Source of the DNA: Actinomycetes bacterium
GTDB taxonomy: Bacteria; Actinomycetota; Actinomycetes; Actinomycetales; Dermatophilaceae
Assembly: GCA_029778715.1 (NCBI GenBank)
Contig: JAKOPT010000089.1
Location: forward strand, 186,001-250,000
Length of the DNA stretch: 64,000 bases
Direction: 5' to 3'
Positions 19,259 through 27,940 of this stretch are shown here, in pieces (position 1 is the first letter of the stretch; the number at the start of each line of letters is the position of its first letter). The notes beneath the pieces were generated by a model, which saw only the letters and a program-made list of their open reading frames with translations, ran no database searches and had not been told where the DNA came from. The translations under genes and the position numbers were made by a program.

Positions 19259-19579
19259 CTAAACCAAGGCGGTCAGGTCGAGGCTGAAACCCGCGACGGC
19301 GACGGCGACGGCAAGCCCGAGCAGGGTGCACACATCGAGCCAGCGGCGGCGCACGACCAAGCCCCCGGCGCTCTCATCGGGCAGGACGGCGCGCAACCCG
19401 GCGGCGAGGATCAGGCTCACGCTCATCGACGCGGTCGCGCGCCACATGTGGTCGGTCGCGACGAACCCCAACGCGACGAGCAGGCCCGCCAGCAACGCCC
19501 ACCAAGCGCGCAGCCGGCGGGTGATCCGGGGGCCGGTCGACGGCTCGGCGGTCGGGGCCGGCGGGGGTGGCGAGGTCAC
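19259..19579 (-). CDS. DUF3017 family membrane protein
   Basis: Small integral membrane protein, 106 aa, of unknown function. A Pro/Ala-rich cytoplasmic N-terminus (about 30 residues) is followed by three hydrophobic segments, beginning with [16 protein letters not shown]. The position directly after folD is the usual actinobacterial context for DUF3017. The start is GTG at 19579, which overlaps the folD stop as GTGA, so translation is coupled. The last residues reach a hairpin terminator. No functional residues can be named. Confidence 0.8.
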   Translation of the reverse strand: MTSPPPPAPTAEPSTGPRITRRLRAWWALLAGLLVALGFVATDHMWRATASMSVSLILAAGLRAVLPDESAGGLVVRRRWLDVCTLLGLAVAVAVAGFSLDLTALV

Positions 19580-20457
19580 GGCCGGCCAGACTCCGCGGCG
19601 TCGGCAGCGTGCTCGGCAGCGAGGACGACGTTGGACAGCAGCATGGCGCGCGTCATCGGGCCCACCCCGCCGGGGTTGGGCGAGACCCAGCCGGCGACCT
19701 CCCACACATCGTCGGCGACATCGCCGGCGACGACGCTGCGCCCGTCGGCGTTGGTCACGCGGGAGACGCCCACGTCGAGCACGGCAGCCCCCGGCTTGAC
19801 CATGTCGGCGGTGATGATGCCAGGCACGCCGGCCGCAGCGACGACGATGTCGGCCTGCCGGACCTCGGCGGCAAGGTCACGGGTTCCGGTGTGGCACAAG
19901 GTGACCGTCGCGTTTTCGGAGCGGCGGGTCAGGATCAGCCCGAGGGGGCGCCCGACGGTGATGCCACGGCCCACGACGACGACCTTGGCGCCGGCGACCG
20001 GGATGTCGTAGCGGCGGAGCAGCTCCACGCACCCGACGGGGGTGCAGGGCAGCGGCGCGGGCTTGCCGAGGACCAGCCAGCCGAGGTTCGTGGGGTGAAG
20101 CCCATCGACATCCTTGGCGGGGTCGACGGCGCTGAGGATGGCGTTCTCATCGAGGCCGGTGGGTTGCTGGACGATGAAGCCCGTGCAGGCCGGGTCTTCG
20201 TTGAGGTCGCGGACGACGTCGAGGACCTCGGCCAAGGTGGCGGACGCGGGCAGGTCGCGCCGCAACCCGGCCATCCCGATCTCCGCGCAGTCCCGGTGTT
20301 TGGCCCCGACATACCAGTGGCTGCCGGGGTCGTCGCCGACGAGGACGGTGCCGAGCCCGGGGGTCACGCCCCGTTCGTTGAGGGCCGCGACCCGCTCGCG
20401 CAGTTCGGTTTTGATGGTCGCGAGGATGGCCTTGCCGTCGAGTACCTGTGCAGTCAC
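19576..20457 (-). CDS. folD: Bifunctional methylenetetrahydrofolate dehydrogenase/cyclohydrolase
   Basis: Interconverts 5,10-methylene-, methenyl- and 10-formyl-THF, supplying one-carbon units to purine synthesis (purH lies nearby). The catalytic Tyr and Lys are in [10 protein letters not shown], about residues 48-57. [10 protein letters not shown] and [10 protein letters not shown] bind folate, and the NADP loop is [15 protein letters not shown]. The segment usually read as IVQLPLP is IVQQPTG here, a mild deviation. The C-terminus has [14 protein letters not shown], as expected. The GTG start at 20457 gives 293 aa. The gene is coupled to DUF3017. Confidence 0.93.
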   Translation of the reverse strand: MTAQVLDGKAILATIKTELRERVAALNERGVTPGLGTVLVGDDPGSHWYVGAKHRDCAEIGMAGLRRDLPASATLAEVLDVVRDLNEDPACTGFIVQQPTGLDENAILSAVDPAKDVDGLHPTNLGWLVLGKPAPLPCTPVGCVELLRRYDIPVAGAKVVVVGRGITVGRPLGLILTRRSENATVTLCHTGTRDLAAEVRQADIVVAAAGVPGIITADMVKPGAAVLDVGVSRVTNADGRSVVAGDVADDVWEVAGWVSPNPGGVGPMTRAMLLSNVVLAAEHAADAAESGRP

Positions 20458-20505
20458 GGCGTCATCCTGCCGCACGGCAGGCTCATGGTGCCAGCAGGTT
20501 CGAAC

Positions 20506-21489
20506 TCAGCTGGCGCGTCGCCGAAGGGCGAGGACGCTGCCCAGGGCCGCGGCGGCGAACGTGACGGCGACCCCGGCGACGACGGGCCCACCGATGAGGT
20601 GGCGCGCGGCCGGCGAGAGCAGGTCGAGGACGAGAGCGGAGCCGAGCTGCCCGGCGAGGGCCGCGAGGGTGTAGACGAGCACCCCGATGTGATGGACGGC
20701 CCAGGCGGCGATCGCGATGAAGGTGACGCCACAGACCCCGCCCCACCAGGCCCACCACGGTATGCCGTGCGGCTGGCTCAGGTGGAACTGTCCCCCGAGC
20801 GAGCGGCCCGCGGCCAGGGCGAGCAGGAACGCGGTGCCGAAACCGAAGTTGATCCACGTCGTCGCGAGCGGCTCGCGGGAGACGGCGTTGACGCGCCCGT
20901 TGATCCCGGCCTGCACCGAGCCACCGCCACCGGCGATGAGCGCCGCCACCACGGCCACCACGGCGAGGTGCGCGCCGACAAGCCGATCCGACACCGAGAT
21001 GACCACGCCGACGAGGGCCAAGGCGGCGGCCAGCACCCGGGCCACGCCGACGCGCTGGACCCCGGCCGGGCCGATCCCCAGTCGGTCGACGACGAGGGCG
21101 TTGCCCACCTGACCGGCGACCACCGCCACGGTGAACACTGCGATGCCGACGAGCGGGACGGCATACGACTGGACCGCGACGAAGAAGCCGCCGAGCATGC
21201 CGCCGACGCACTGGTACCAGCGGATCCGGCCCAACCGCACGCCCGCCCAGACCTGCCGAACCCCGGTGCGCAGCCGCGGCATGACGGCCGCGAGCACCGT
21301 GACGACGATCAGCCCGGACCCGAAACTCCATAGCGCGGCCTCGACCGGCTCCCCCAGCCGGTGCGACAACTCCCCGTTCATCCGGCTCTGGAGCGAGGCC
21401 AATGCCCCACCGAGCACGCAGAGCCCGACGACGACCGGCACCCGGACGTGCCGAGCGGCTTCCGCCTCCGGTGCCGCGCCCGGGGCCAA
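20506..21489 (-). CDS. DMT-superfamily transporter of the YdcZ/DUF606 type (two repeats)
   Basis: Integral membrane protein with about ten hydrophobic segments arranged as two tandem DUF606-like halves (roughly residues 15-150 and 165-310). Each half begins with a family-like motif: LQSRMNGEL in the first, VQAGINGRVN in the second. DUF606 proteins are uncharacterised small-molecule exporters or permeases. The start is uncertain: TTG 21489, 7 nt after the purH stop, is used; GTG 21441 at the first membrane segment is the alternative. It is probably the last gene of the purH transcript, but a role in purine traffic is only a guess. Confidence 0.75.
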   Translation of the reverse strand: MAPGAAPEAEAARHVRVPVVVGLCVLGGALASLQSRMNGELSHRLGEPVEAALWSFGSGLIVVTVLAAVMPRLRTGVRQVWAGVRLGRIRWYQCVGGMLGGFFVAVQSYAVPLVGIAVFTVAVVAGQVGNALVVDRLGIGPAGVQRVGVARVLAAALALVGVVISVSDRLVGAHLAVVAVVAALIAGGGGSVQAGINGRVNAVSREPLATTWINFGFGTAFLLALAAGRSLGGQFHLSQPHGIPWWAWWGGVCGVTFIAIAAWAVHHIGVLVYTLAALAGQLGSALVLDLLSPAARHLIGGPVVAGVAVTFAAAALGSVLALRRRAS

Positions 21490-21496
21490 CCGGCGG

Positions 21497-23134
21497 TCAG
21501 TGGGCGAAATGGCGGGTTCCCGTGAAGTACAGCGTGATACCCCTCTCCTGGGCGGCGGCGATGACCTCGCCGTCACGCATCGACCCACCGGGGGCCACGA
21601 CGGCGCGAACCCCGGCGTCCATGAGAATGGCGAGCCCGTCGGCGAACGGGAAGAAGGCATCGGAGGCCGCGACCGCACCCGAGGCCCGGTCGGCACCGGC
21701 GCGGGCGACCGCGAGGCGGCACGAGTCGACCCGGTTGACCTGCCCCATGCCGATGCCGACCGAGGCCCCGTCGCGGGCGAGGAGGATGGCGTTGGACTTG
21801 ACTGCGCGCACGGCCCGCCAGGCGAACTGGAGGTCGGCCAGGGTGGCCTGCGAGGCGGGTTCACCGGCCACGAGGCGCCAGTAGGCGGCGTCGTCCCCGC
21901 CGGTCACGACCCCGTCGGCGTCGGTGTTGCGGGCATCGATGGCATCACGGGTCTGGACGAGCAGCCCGCCGCTCACCGGGCGCACCTCGACCCCGCCCGG
22001 GCTCGGCGCCGGGCACTGGAGGAGCCGGATGTTCTTCTTGGCCGTGAGGATGGTGAGCGCCTCGGCCTCGAACGCGGGGGCGATGACCACCTCGGTGAAG
22101 ATGTCGGCCACCGTCGTGGCCATGTCGACTGTCACCGGACGGTTGGTCGCGATGATCCCGCCGAATGCCGACACCGAGTCGCACGCGTGCGCCTTGGCGT
22201 GGGCCTGGGCGATGTCGTCTGCGACGGCGATGCCGCACGGGTTGGCGTGTTTGATGATCGCCACCGTCGGCTGGTCCCCGTGGTCGTAGGCCGCGCGCAC
22301 CGCCGCGTCGCCGTCGACGTAGTTGTTGTAGGACATCGCCTTGCCGTGGAGTTGGCGCGCCTGCGCCAGGCCGGCGGGCGGCGCTCCGGTGGCGGACGGC
22401 ATACCCCCGACGTAGAGGGCTGCGCCCTGGTGTGGGTTCTCGCCGTAGCGCAGCCCGGCGTCCTTGACCCACGTCGCCCCCAGCCAGGCCGGGAAGTCGG
22501 CACCGGGGTCGGCATGACTGCCGCCCATCCAGGTGGCCACGCCGACGTCGTAGGTGGCCGTGTGCGCGAAGGCCTGCGCCGCGAGCGTCTTGCGTTGCGC
22601 GAACGTGAACCCACCGGCGCGCACCGCGTCAAGAACCATCGGGTATGCCGCGGGCTCGGTGACGACGGCCACGCTCGGGTGGTTTTTCGCCGCGGCGCGG
22701 ATCATGCTCGGGCCGCCGATGTCGATGTTCTCGACGATCTGGGCCGGATCGGCTCCCGAGGCCACGGTGTCGGCGAACGGGTAGAGGTTGACGACGACAA
22801 GGTCGAACGGCTCGACGCCCAAATCGGCGAGTTGGGCCAGGTGATCGGGTTTGCGGGTGTCGGCGAGCAGGCCCGCGTGCACCATGGGGTGGAGAGTCTT
22901 GACGCGCCCCTCGAGACACTCGGGGAAACCGGTGAGGTCGGCGACCTCCGTGACCGGGATGCCCAGGCCCTCGATCAGTTTCGCGCTGCCACCGGTGGAG
23001 ACGATCTTGACGCCGGCCTCGTGGAGGCCACGGACCAAGTCCTCCAGACCGCTCTTGTCATATACGGAGATGAGGGCCCGGCGAACGGGTCGGACATCCT
23101 CCGTGGGTCCGGCGGGGGTGACGGTAACCGCCAT
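21497..23134 (-). CDS. purH: Bifunctional AICAR transformylase/IMP cyclohydrolase
   Basis: Last two steps of purine synthesis: AICAR (ZMP) to FAICAR using 10-formyl-THF, then closure to IMP. The N-terminal MGS-like cyclohydrolase domain (about 20-160) has [17 protein letters not shown] and GRVKTLHP. The transformylase domain holds [23 protein letters not shown] (catalytic Lys-His) and [10 protein letters not shown]. The protein ends with the usual RHFAH. The ATG at 23134 has GAGAGGAG upstream. The 5' leader is a ZTP riboswitch, which senses the substrate of this very enzyme. In many actinobacteria purN directly precedes purH; here purN lies at 60 kb. Confidence 0.95.
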   Translation of the reverse strand: MAVTVTPAGPTEDVRPVRRALISVYDKSGLEDLVRGLHEAGVKIVSTGGSAKLIEGLGIPVTEVADLTGFPECLEGRVKTLHPMVHAGLLADTRKPDHLAQLADLGVEPFDLVVVNLYPFADTVASGADPAQIVENIDIGGPSMIRAAAKNHPSVAVVTEPAAYPMVLDAVRAGGFTFAQRKTLAAQAFAHTATYDVGVATWMGGSHADPGADFPAWLGATWVKDAGLRYGENPHQGAALYVGGMPSATGAPPAGLAQARQLHGKAMSYNNYVDGDAAVRAAYDHGDQPTVAIIKHANPCGIAVADDIAQAHAKAHACDSVSAFGGIIATNRPVTVDMATTVADIFTEVVIAPAFEAEALTILTAKKNIRLLQCPAPSPGGVEVRPVSGGLLVQTRDAIDARNTDADGVVTGGDDAAYWRLVAGEPASQATLADLQFAWRAVRAVKSNAILLARDGASVGIGMGQVNRVDSCRLAVARAGADRASGAVAASDAFFPFADGLAILMDAGVRAVVAPGGSMRDGEVIAAAQERGITLYFTGTRHFAH

Positions 23135-23168
23135 CGTGGGCTCCTCTCGGGTAGCGCGAACTCGGTTT

Positions 23169-23235
23169 CGAGGGCACCCAGGCGGGCGATGCCTCCCGTC
23201 AACTCCCCGGTGGTAGCCCACCCTCGCCAGTCGTC
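23169..23235 (-). promoter_or_regulatory. ZTP (pfl-motif) riboswitch controlling purH
   Basis: On the minus strand the leader contains the conserved blocks of the pfl/ZTP aptamer in order: GACTGGCG, a GGTGGG...CCACC hairpin, ACCACCGGGGAG, and the 3' pseudoknot strand CGCCCGCCTGGG. These are close to the well-studied Actinomyces aptamer from memory. It lies 35 nt upstream of the purH ATG. The last block ends in GGGTG where GGGCA is more usual. No U-rich terminator follows, so control at the level of translation is likely, perhaps by pairing of CCTGGGT with GCCCA beside the ribosome site. Confidence 0.9.
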
Positions 23236-23255
23236 ATTGCTGCCAACGCCCTTCG

Positions 23256-23261
23256 AGTCTA
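23256..23261 (-). promoter_or_regulatory. Likely -10 (TAGACT) of the purH leader
   Basis: On the minus strand TAGACT lies about 20 nt upstream of the riboswitch aptamer, so the transcript would start just before the aptamer's 5' end. Confidence 0.5.
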
Positions 23262-23427
23262 GTCAACGGCCGACCGCCGCTCCGCCTGCGGGATGGGTGT
23301 TCCGAGGTCTGGGTCATAAACTGGCTCTTGACCGGCGCGGCTGCCGGTCACCCGGTGGTGGCACCGAGTTCCCCATCGGCCTGTTGCCCGCTCGATCCCG
23401 GTCGAGCCCGTCAGTTCGGAGTCCGTT

Positions 23428-23862
23428 GTGAAGATGCGCGTTCGCCCCCTCGCCGCGGTCGTTCTCAGCGCCGCCGCTCTCACCCTCGCAGCGTGCTCCA
23501 GCGACGGCACAACGCCCGAAGACCTGGCCAAGATCACCCAGGAACCCCCCCGCATGGTCAATGTCCAGGCCAAAGGCGCAACGTCCCCCGAATGCTCGCG
23601 AATGCGGGAGATGGTCACGAACGTCACGACGATCGCCCTCAAGGCAGATGGCGGCATCGTCGAGCAGACGGACTTCGACCGGGCATTCTCCGCCTCGGCC
23701 GTGACCGGCATCCCTGCCGACGCGATGGTCTACGTCGACGCCATCAAACCGATCGCTCAAGAACTCGTGGGCAAGGATGTGGCCGCAGCCACGGAAGTCA
23801 TGACCAAGTGGACCCATCCTTTTACCGACCTGACGAACGCGAGCATCCAAATCTGTCGGTGA
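23428..23862 (+). CDS. Small putative lipoprotein of unknown function
   Basis: Predicted secreted lipoprotein, 144 aa. The signal sequence ends in the lipobox LAAC at about residue 23 and is followed by a Ser/Asp/Gly-rich linker. The mature part is about 115 residues, mostly helical-looking, with two Cys (in PECSRM and at the extreme C-terminus, QICR) that could form a disulfide. No family is recognised. The start is GTG at 23428 with no clear ribosome site. It lies alone between purH and the glycan locus, 42 nt upstream of the wbpA promoter, and is lower in GC than its housekeeping neighbours. Confidence 0.65.
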   Translation: MKMRVRPLAAVVLSAAALTLAACSSDGTTPEDLAKITQEPPRMVNVQAKGATSPECSRMREMVTNVTTIALKADGGIVEQTDFDRAFSASAVTGIPADAMVYVDAIKPIAQELVGKDVAAATEVMTKWTHPFTDLTNASIQICR

Positions 23863-23904
23863 GGCGCAAGGCCGCGTCCGGCGGGGGCACGCTTCGGGCC
23901 GCAC

Positions 23905-23910
23905 TACACT
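23905..23910 (+). promoter_or_regulatory. Leaderless-type -10 (TACACT) for the wbp operon
   Basis: TACACT lies 7 nt before the GTG at 23918. It would drive the four sugar-nucleotide genes to 27.9 kb as one transcript. Confidence 0.6.
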
Positions 23911-23917
23911 CGAAGGC

Positions 23918-25258
23918 GTGCCGACCAATGCTCCCCCTGTGTTAACCGCAACCGTCGTCGGGCTCGGGAAGATCGGGTTGCCACTGGCGGTCCAGTTTGC
24001 GCGCTCGGGCATACGCGTCCTGGGTGCCGACGTGAATCCGGGTGTCGTCGACCTCGTCAACGCCGGGAGCGAGCCGTTCCCCGGTGAGGCTCAGTTGGCC
24101 GACTACCTCGATCAGGTCGTGGCGAGCGGACACCTCACGGCCACGACCGACACCGCGGCAGCGGTCGCGCAATCGCAGGTCGTCGTTGTTGTCGTCCCGC
24201 TCTTCGTCGACGAAGAGGCCAGGCCCGACTTCGCCTGGATGGACGCCGCGACCGACGCGATTGCCGACGGGTTGCGCGCCGACAACGACACCTTGGTCAT
24301 CTACGAGACCACCCTCCCCGTGGGCACCACCCGGACCCGGTGGAAGCCGCGTCTGGAACAGCGGTCGGGACTGGTCGAGGGCGAAGGCTTCCACCTCGTC
24401 TTCAGCCCCGAACGCGTGCTGACCGGCCGCGTCTTCGCCGACCTGCGCAAGTACCCCAAGCTCCTCGGTGGCCTCGGCCCGACGGGCACCTCGAAGGCGA
24501 TCGCCTTCTACGAGGAGGCGCTGCAGTTCGATGAGCGCCCCGACCTGGCTCGCGGCAACGGGGTCTGGGATCTCGGATCGGCCGAAGCCGCCGAGATGGC
24601 CAAACTCGCCGAAACGACCTACCGCGACGTCAACATCGGACTCGCCAACCAGTTCGGCATCTTCGCCGCCCGCCACGGGATCGACGTCTACCAGGTCATC
24701 GAGGCGAGCAACTCCCAGCCGTACAGCCACATCCACCAGCCCGGGATCGCCGTCGGCGGCCACTGCATCCCGGTGTATCCCCGCCTCTACCTGTGGAACG
24801 ACCCCGACGCGACGATCGTGCGAGCCGCCCGCGACCACAACGCCGGTATGCCGGCGTATACCGTCGGCCTGGCTGTCGGCGCCGCCGGTGGGGACGTCAC
24901 CGGCCAGCGGGTCGTCGTCCTGGGGGCCTCCTACCGCGGAGCGGTCAAGGAGACGGCGTTCTCCGGGGTCTTCGGCACGGTGGCCGCCCTGAGGGAGGCT
25001 GGCGCCGAGGTGCTCGTTCACGACCCCATGTACACCGCCGCCGAACTCGAAAAGTTCGGCTGGACGGCATACGCCCTCGGTGACCCCGCCGACGTCGTCA
25101 TCGTCCAGGCGGACCACCCCGAGTATGCCGCGCTGGGCGCCGAGGACTTCCCTGGCGTGCGCGTCGTCGTCGACGGTCGACGGACTCTGGACCGCACCCG
25201 GTTCGAGGGCATCAGTTTCCACGTCGTCGGCCAGGCCGACGCGCCGATTGGGGCCTGA
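23918..25258 (+). CDS. wbpA: UDP-N-acetylglucosamine 6-dehydrogenase-like nucleotide sugar dehydrogenase (WbpA type)
   Basis: Two-fold NAD-dependent oxidation of a UDP-HexNAc at C6 to the uronic acid. The N-terminal Rossmann motif is VVGLGKIGLPLA, the central segment KLAETTYRDVNI, and the catalytic Cys is in GGHCIPVYP. Length 446 aa fits the UDP-glucose/GDP-mannose dehydrogenase family. Enzymes of this branch act on UDP-GlcNAc (WbpA), UDP-ManNAc (WecC) or UDP-GalNAc (WbpO). The next three genes (acetyltransferase, aminotransferase, oxidoreductase) point to WbpA. Start GTG 23918 by promoter spacing. First gene of a tight four-gene operon. Confidence 0.85.
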   Translation: MPTNAPPVLTATVVGLGKIGLPLAVQFARSGIRVLGADVNPGVVDLVNAGSEPFPGEAQLADYLDQVVASGHLTATTDTAAAVAQSQVVVVVVPLFVDEEARPDFAWMDAATDAIADGLRADNDTLVIYETTLPVGTTRTRWKPRLEQRSGLVEGEGFHLVFSPERVLTGRVFADLRKYPKLLGGLGPTGTSKAIAFYEEALQFDERPDLARGNGVWDLGSAEAAEMAKLAETTYRDVNIGLANQFGIFAARHGIDVYQVIEASNSQPYSHIHQPGIAVGGHCIPVYPRLYLWNDPDATIVRAARDHNAGMPAYTVGLAVGAAGGDVTGQRVVVLGASYRGAVKETAFSGVFGTVAALREAGAEVLVHDPMYTAAELEKFGWTAYALGDPADVVIVQADHPEYAALGAEDFPGVRVVVDGRRTLDRTRFEGISFHVVGQADAPIGA

Positions 25259-25259
25259 C

Positions 25260-25859
25260 ATGACTGTGCGCATTGTCGACAGTGCCGACGTCGCCGCCAC
25301 CGCGACGATCGGCGAGGGTTCCTCGATCTGGCACCTGGCCCAGGTGCGTGAGGGAGCCGTCCTCGGCGAGAACTGCATCGTCGGTCGCGGGGCCTACGTC
25401 GGCACCGGCGTCGTCATGGGCGACAACTGCAAGCTTCAGAACTACGCGCTGGTTTACGAGCCGGCCCGGCTCGAGGACGGGGTATTCGTCGGCCCCGCAG
25501 TCTGCTTCACCAACGACCACTACCCCCGGTCGGTGGCCCCGGACGGCACCATCAAACGCGGGGACGACTGGGAGGCGGTCGGCGTGACCTGCCGTGAGGG
25601 CGCCTCGATCGGGGCGCGGTCGGTATGCGTCGCGCCGGTGACGATCGGCCGGTGGGCCATGGTCGCCGCCGGGTCGGTCGTCGTCAAGGACGTCCCCGAC
25701 TTCGCCCTGGTCGCCGGGGTGCCGGCACGCCGAATTCGCTGGGTGGGGCGGGCCGGCGTCCCCCTCGAAGACCACGGCAACGGCCGGTGGGTCTGCCCGC
25801 AGACCGGTGAGACCTATCAAGAAGACAACGGAACGTTGAAAGAGGATTTCGATGGCTGA
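25260..25859 (+). CDS. wbpD: Sugar-nucleotide 3-N-acetyltransferase, left-handed beta-helix (WbpD type)
   Basis: Predicted to acetylate the 3-amino group of UDP-GlcNAc(3NH2)A with acetyl-CoA. The 199-aa chain has hexapeptide repeats (residues 15-75 and 100-150), with IGARSVCVAP and GAGSVVVKD-like turns, and the conserved FTNDHYPR segment that precedes the helix break in WbpD relatives. A short C-terminal Cys-containing tail follows (GRWVCPQTGETY). The ATG starts one base after the wbpA stop, and its end overlaps the wbpE start by 8 nt. The assignment rests on the combination with WbpA, WbpE and WbpB homologues. Confidence 0.83.
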   Translation: MTVRIVDSADVAATATIGEGSSIWHLAQVREGAVLGENCIVGRGAYVGTGVVMGDNCKLQNYALVYEPARLEDGVFVGPAVCFTNDHYPRSVAPDGTIKRGDDWEAVGVTCREGASIGARSVCVAPVTIGRWAMVAAGSVVVKDVPDFALVAGVPARRIRWVGRAGVPLEDHGNGRWVCPQTGETYQEDNGTLKEDFDG

Positions 25860-26943
25860 CTTCATCCCGCCCGCAAAGCCGCTCGTCGGCGACGACGAGA
25901 TCGCGGCGGTGACTCGTGTCATCCGCTCTGGCATGCTCGCCCAGGGGCCGGAGGTCAAGGCATTCGAGGAGGAGTTCAGCGCGCACTTCGGGCTCGGCCG
26001 GGCCTGTGTCGCCGTCAACTCCGGCACGTCCGGGCAGCATCTCGGGCTGCTCTCCTGCGGCGTCAAGGCCGGTGACGAGGTCATCGTGCCCTCGTTCACC
26101 TTCGCCGCGACGTGCAACTCGGTCGCTCTCACCGGTGCCGAGCCAGTGTTCGCCGACATCGACGCCGACGACTTCTGCCTCTCCGCGGCCTCGGTCGAGG
26201 CGGTCATTACCGACAAGACCGTAGGGATCATGCCGGTGCACCTCTACGGCCACCCGGCGAAGATGGACGCCCTCATGGCCGTCGCCGACAAGCACGGGTT
26301 GCAGGTCTTCGAAGACGCGGCCCAGGCCCACGGTGCCTCGCTCAACGGTACTCCGGTCGGCGCCTTCGGGTCGTTCGCGATGTTCAGCCTCTACCCGACG
26401 AAGAACATGACGTCCGGGGAGGGCGGCATGGTCTCGGTGGCAACCCCGGAGATCGAGCGCCTCATGCGTCTCTACCGCAACCAGGGGATGGAGAAGCAGT
26501 ACCACAACGAGGTTGTCGGCTTCAACACCCGGATGACCGACATCCACGCGGCGATCGGCCGGGCCCAACTGCTCAAGGTCGACGGTTGGACGGCCAAGCG
26601 TCAGGAGAACGCGGCATACCTCTCGGCGAACCTCGAAGGGGTGGGCGTGCCGCAGGTCCGCGAGGGTGCGGTTCACGTCTACCACCAGTACACGATTCGG
26701 GTCCACGACGACCGCGACGGGCTCGCTGCTGCGCTCCGCTCGGAGTACAACGTCGGGTCCGGCATGTTCTACCCGGTGCCCAACCACCTCCTCAAGCCGT
26801 TCGACCACGGCCACCTCGACCTGCCCGAGACGGCCCTGGCCGCCGCCGAATGCCTCTCACTGCCGGTGCACCCCTCGCTCACCGAGGGCGACCTCGAACG
26901 CATCGTCACCGCCGTCAACGCCCTCGCCAAGGCCGGTGCCTGA
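25852..26943 (+). CDS. wbpE: PLP-dependent sugar aminotransferase, DegT/DnrJ/EryC1 family (WbpE type)
   Basis: Predicted to transfer an amino group from glutamate to the 3-keto-UDP-GlcNAcA. The PLP-binding Lys is in YPTKNMTSGEGGM, near residue 184. Other family marks are NSGTSGQHLGL near 55, EDAAQAHGA near 157 and RMTDIHAAIGRAQL near 225. At 363 aa it has the standard length. An internal octamer copy at 26612-26619 encodes Ala-Ala-Tyr. Overlapping coding ends on both sides indicate one operon with wbpA, wbpD and wbpB. Confidence 0.87.
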   Translation: MADFIPPAKPLVGDDEIAAVTRVIRSGMLAQGPEVKAFEEEFSAHFGLGRACVAVNSGTSGQHLGLLSCGVKAGDEVIVPSFTFAATCNSVALTGAEPVFADIDADDFCLSAASVEAVITDKTVGIMPVHLYGHPAKMDALMAVADKHGLQVFEDAAQAHGASLNGTPVGAFGSFAMFSLYPTKNMTSGEGGMVSVATPEIERLMRLYRNQGMEKQYHNEVVGFNTRMTDIHAAIGRAQLLKVDGWTAKRQENAAYLSANLEGVGVPQVREGAVHVYHQYTIRVHDDRDGLAAALRSEYNVGSGMFYPVPNHLLKPFDHGHLDLPETALAAAECLSLPVHPSLTEGDLERIVTAVNALAKAGA

Positions 26944-26944
26944 G

Positions 26945-27931
26945 ATGGCCAACCTGCGCGCCGGGCTCATCGGACTCGGCATGATGGGCCGCCACCACGC
27001 CCGGGTCCTCGGCTCGCTGCCTGGGGTCGACCTGGTGGCCGTCGCCGACCCCGGCGGCGACGTCCACGGTGCCGCTGGCGGTCGCCCCGTGCTCGGCGGC
27101 ATCGAAGAACTCATCGCCGTAGGCCTGGACTACTGCATGGTCGCGGCCCCCACCGGCCTGCACGAGGAGATCGGGCTGGCCCTGGCCGACGCCGGCGTCC
27201 ACGCCATGCTGGAGAAGCCACTCGCGGCCGACGGCCCGGCCGCGACCCGGCTGGCGGATGCCTTCGAAGCCAAGGGCCTCGTCGGTGCCGTCGGTCATAT
27301 CGAGCGCTACAACCCCGCGTTGCAGACCGCGCGCCGGTTGCTCGCCGAAGACCACCTGGGCGCGGTCATCCAGGTCGTGACGCGACGCCAGGGCCCCTTC
27401 CCGGGCCGGATCGCCGATGTCGGAGTCGTCAAGGACCTCGCCACCCACGACATCGACCTCACCGCTTGGGTCACCCGCCAGGAGTTCGTCCAGGTCGCCG
27501 CGCAGGCTGCCCACCGCAGCGGGCGCCCACACGAGGACCTCATCGCCATCACCGGGCGGCTCTCGGGCGGCACCGTCACCTCGCACCTGGTCAACTGGCT
27601 CTCGCCGATGAAGGAGCGGGTCACGATCATCACCGGCGAGAAGGGGGCGTTCGTCTGCGACACCCTCACCGCCGATCTCACCTTCTACGCCAACGGGACC
27701 ACCTCGACGGCCTGGGACGAGGTGGCCAACTTCCGGGGCGTCTCCGAGGGTGACGTCGTGCGCTACGCGATCGCCAAGCCCGAGCCACTGCGCACCGAAC
27801 ACGAGCAGTTCCGCGACGCGGTTCTCGGCAAGGACGCCGACATCGTGACGATGCGCCAGGGTGAGCGGACCGTTGCCGTCGCCGAGGCGGTGCTGCAGTC
27901 GGCCACTTCGGGCGAGACGGTGCGGCTGTAA
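26945..27931 (+). CDS. wbpB: Gfo/Idh/MocA family 3-dehydrogenase (WbpB type)
   Basis: Predicted to oxidise C3 of UDP-GlcNAcA to the keto sugar that WbpE aminates; in the Pseudomonas pathway WbpB recycles its NADH with 2-oxoglutarate. The N-terminal Rossmann motif is IGLGMMGRHHARVL, followed by the family EKP segment (MLEKPLAADG near 90). The C-terminal half has GHIERYNPA and DLATHDIDLTAWV, the latter a catalytic-site region with conserved Asp and His. 328 aa. It starts 1 nt after the wbpE stop. It is the last gene of the operon; the convergent glycosyltransferase ends 10 bp away. Confidence 0.83.
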   Translation: MANLRAGLIGLGMMGRHHARVLGSLPGVDLVAVADPGGDVHGAAGGRPVLGGIEELIAVGLDYCMVAAPTGLHEEIGLALADAGVHAMLEKPLAADGPAATRLADAFEAKGLVGAVGHIERYNPALQTARRLLAEDHLGAVIQVVTRRQGPFPGRIADVGVVKDLATHDIDLTAWVTRQEFVQVAAQAAHRSGRPHEDLIAITGRLSGGTVTSHLVNWLSPMKERVTIITGEKGAFVCDTLTADLTFYANGTTSTAWDEVANFRGVSEGDVVRYAIAKPEPLRTEHEQFRDAVLGKDADIVTMRQGERTVAVAEAVLQSATSGETVRL

Positions 27932-27940
27932 CCTGCTTCG

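Noticed and set aside
25212-26231. Minus-strand frame of 339 aa opposite wbpD/wbpE
   Set aside because: No motif, and both plus-strand genes in this interval have full catalytic signatures and overlapping operon junctions.
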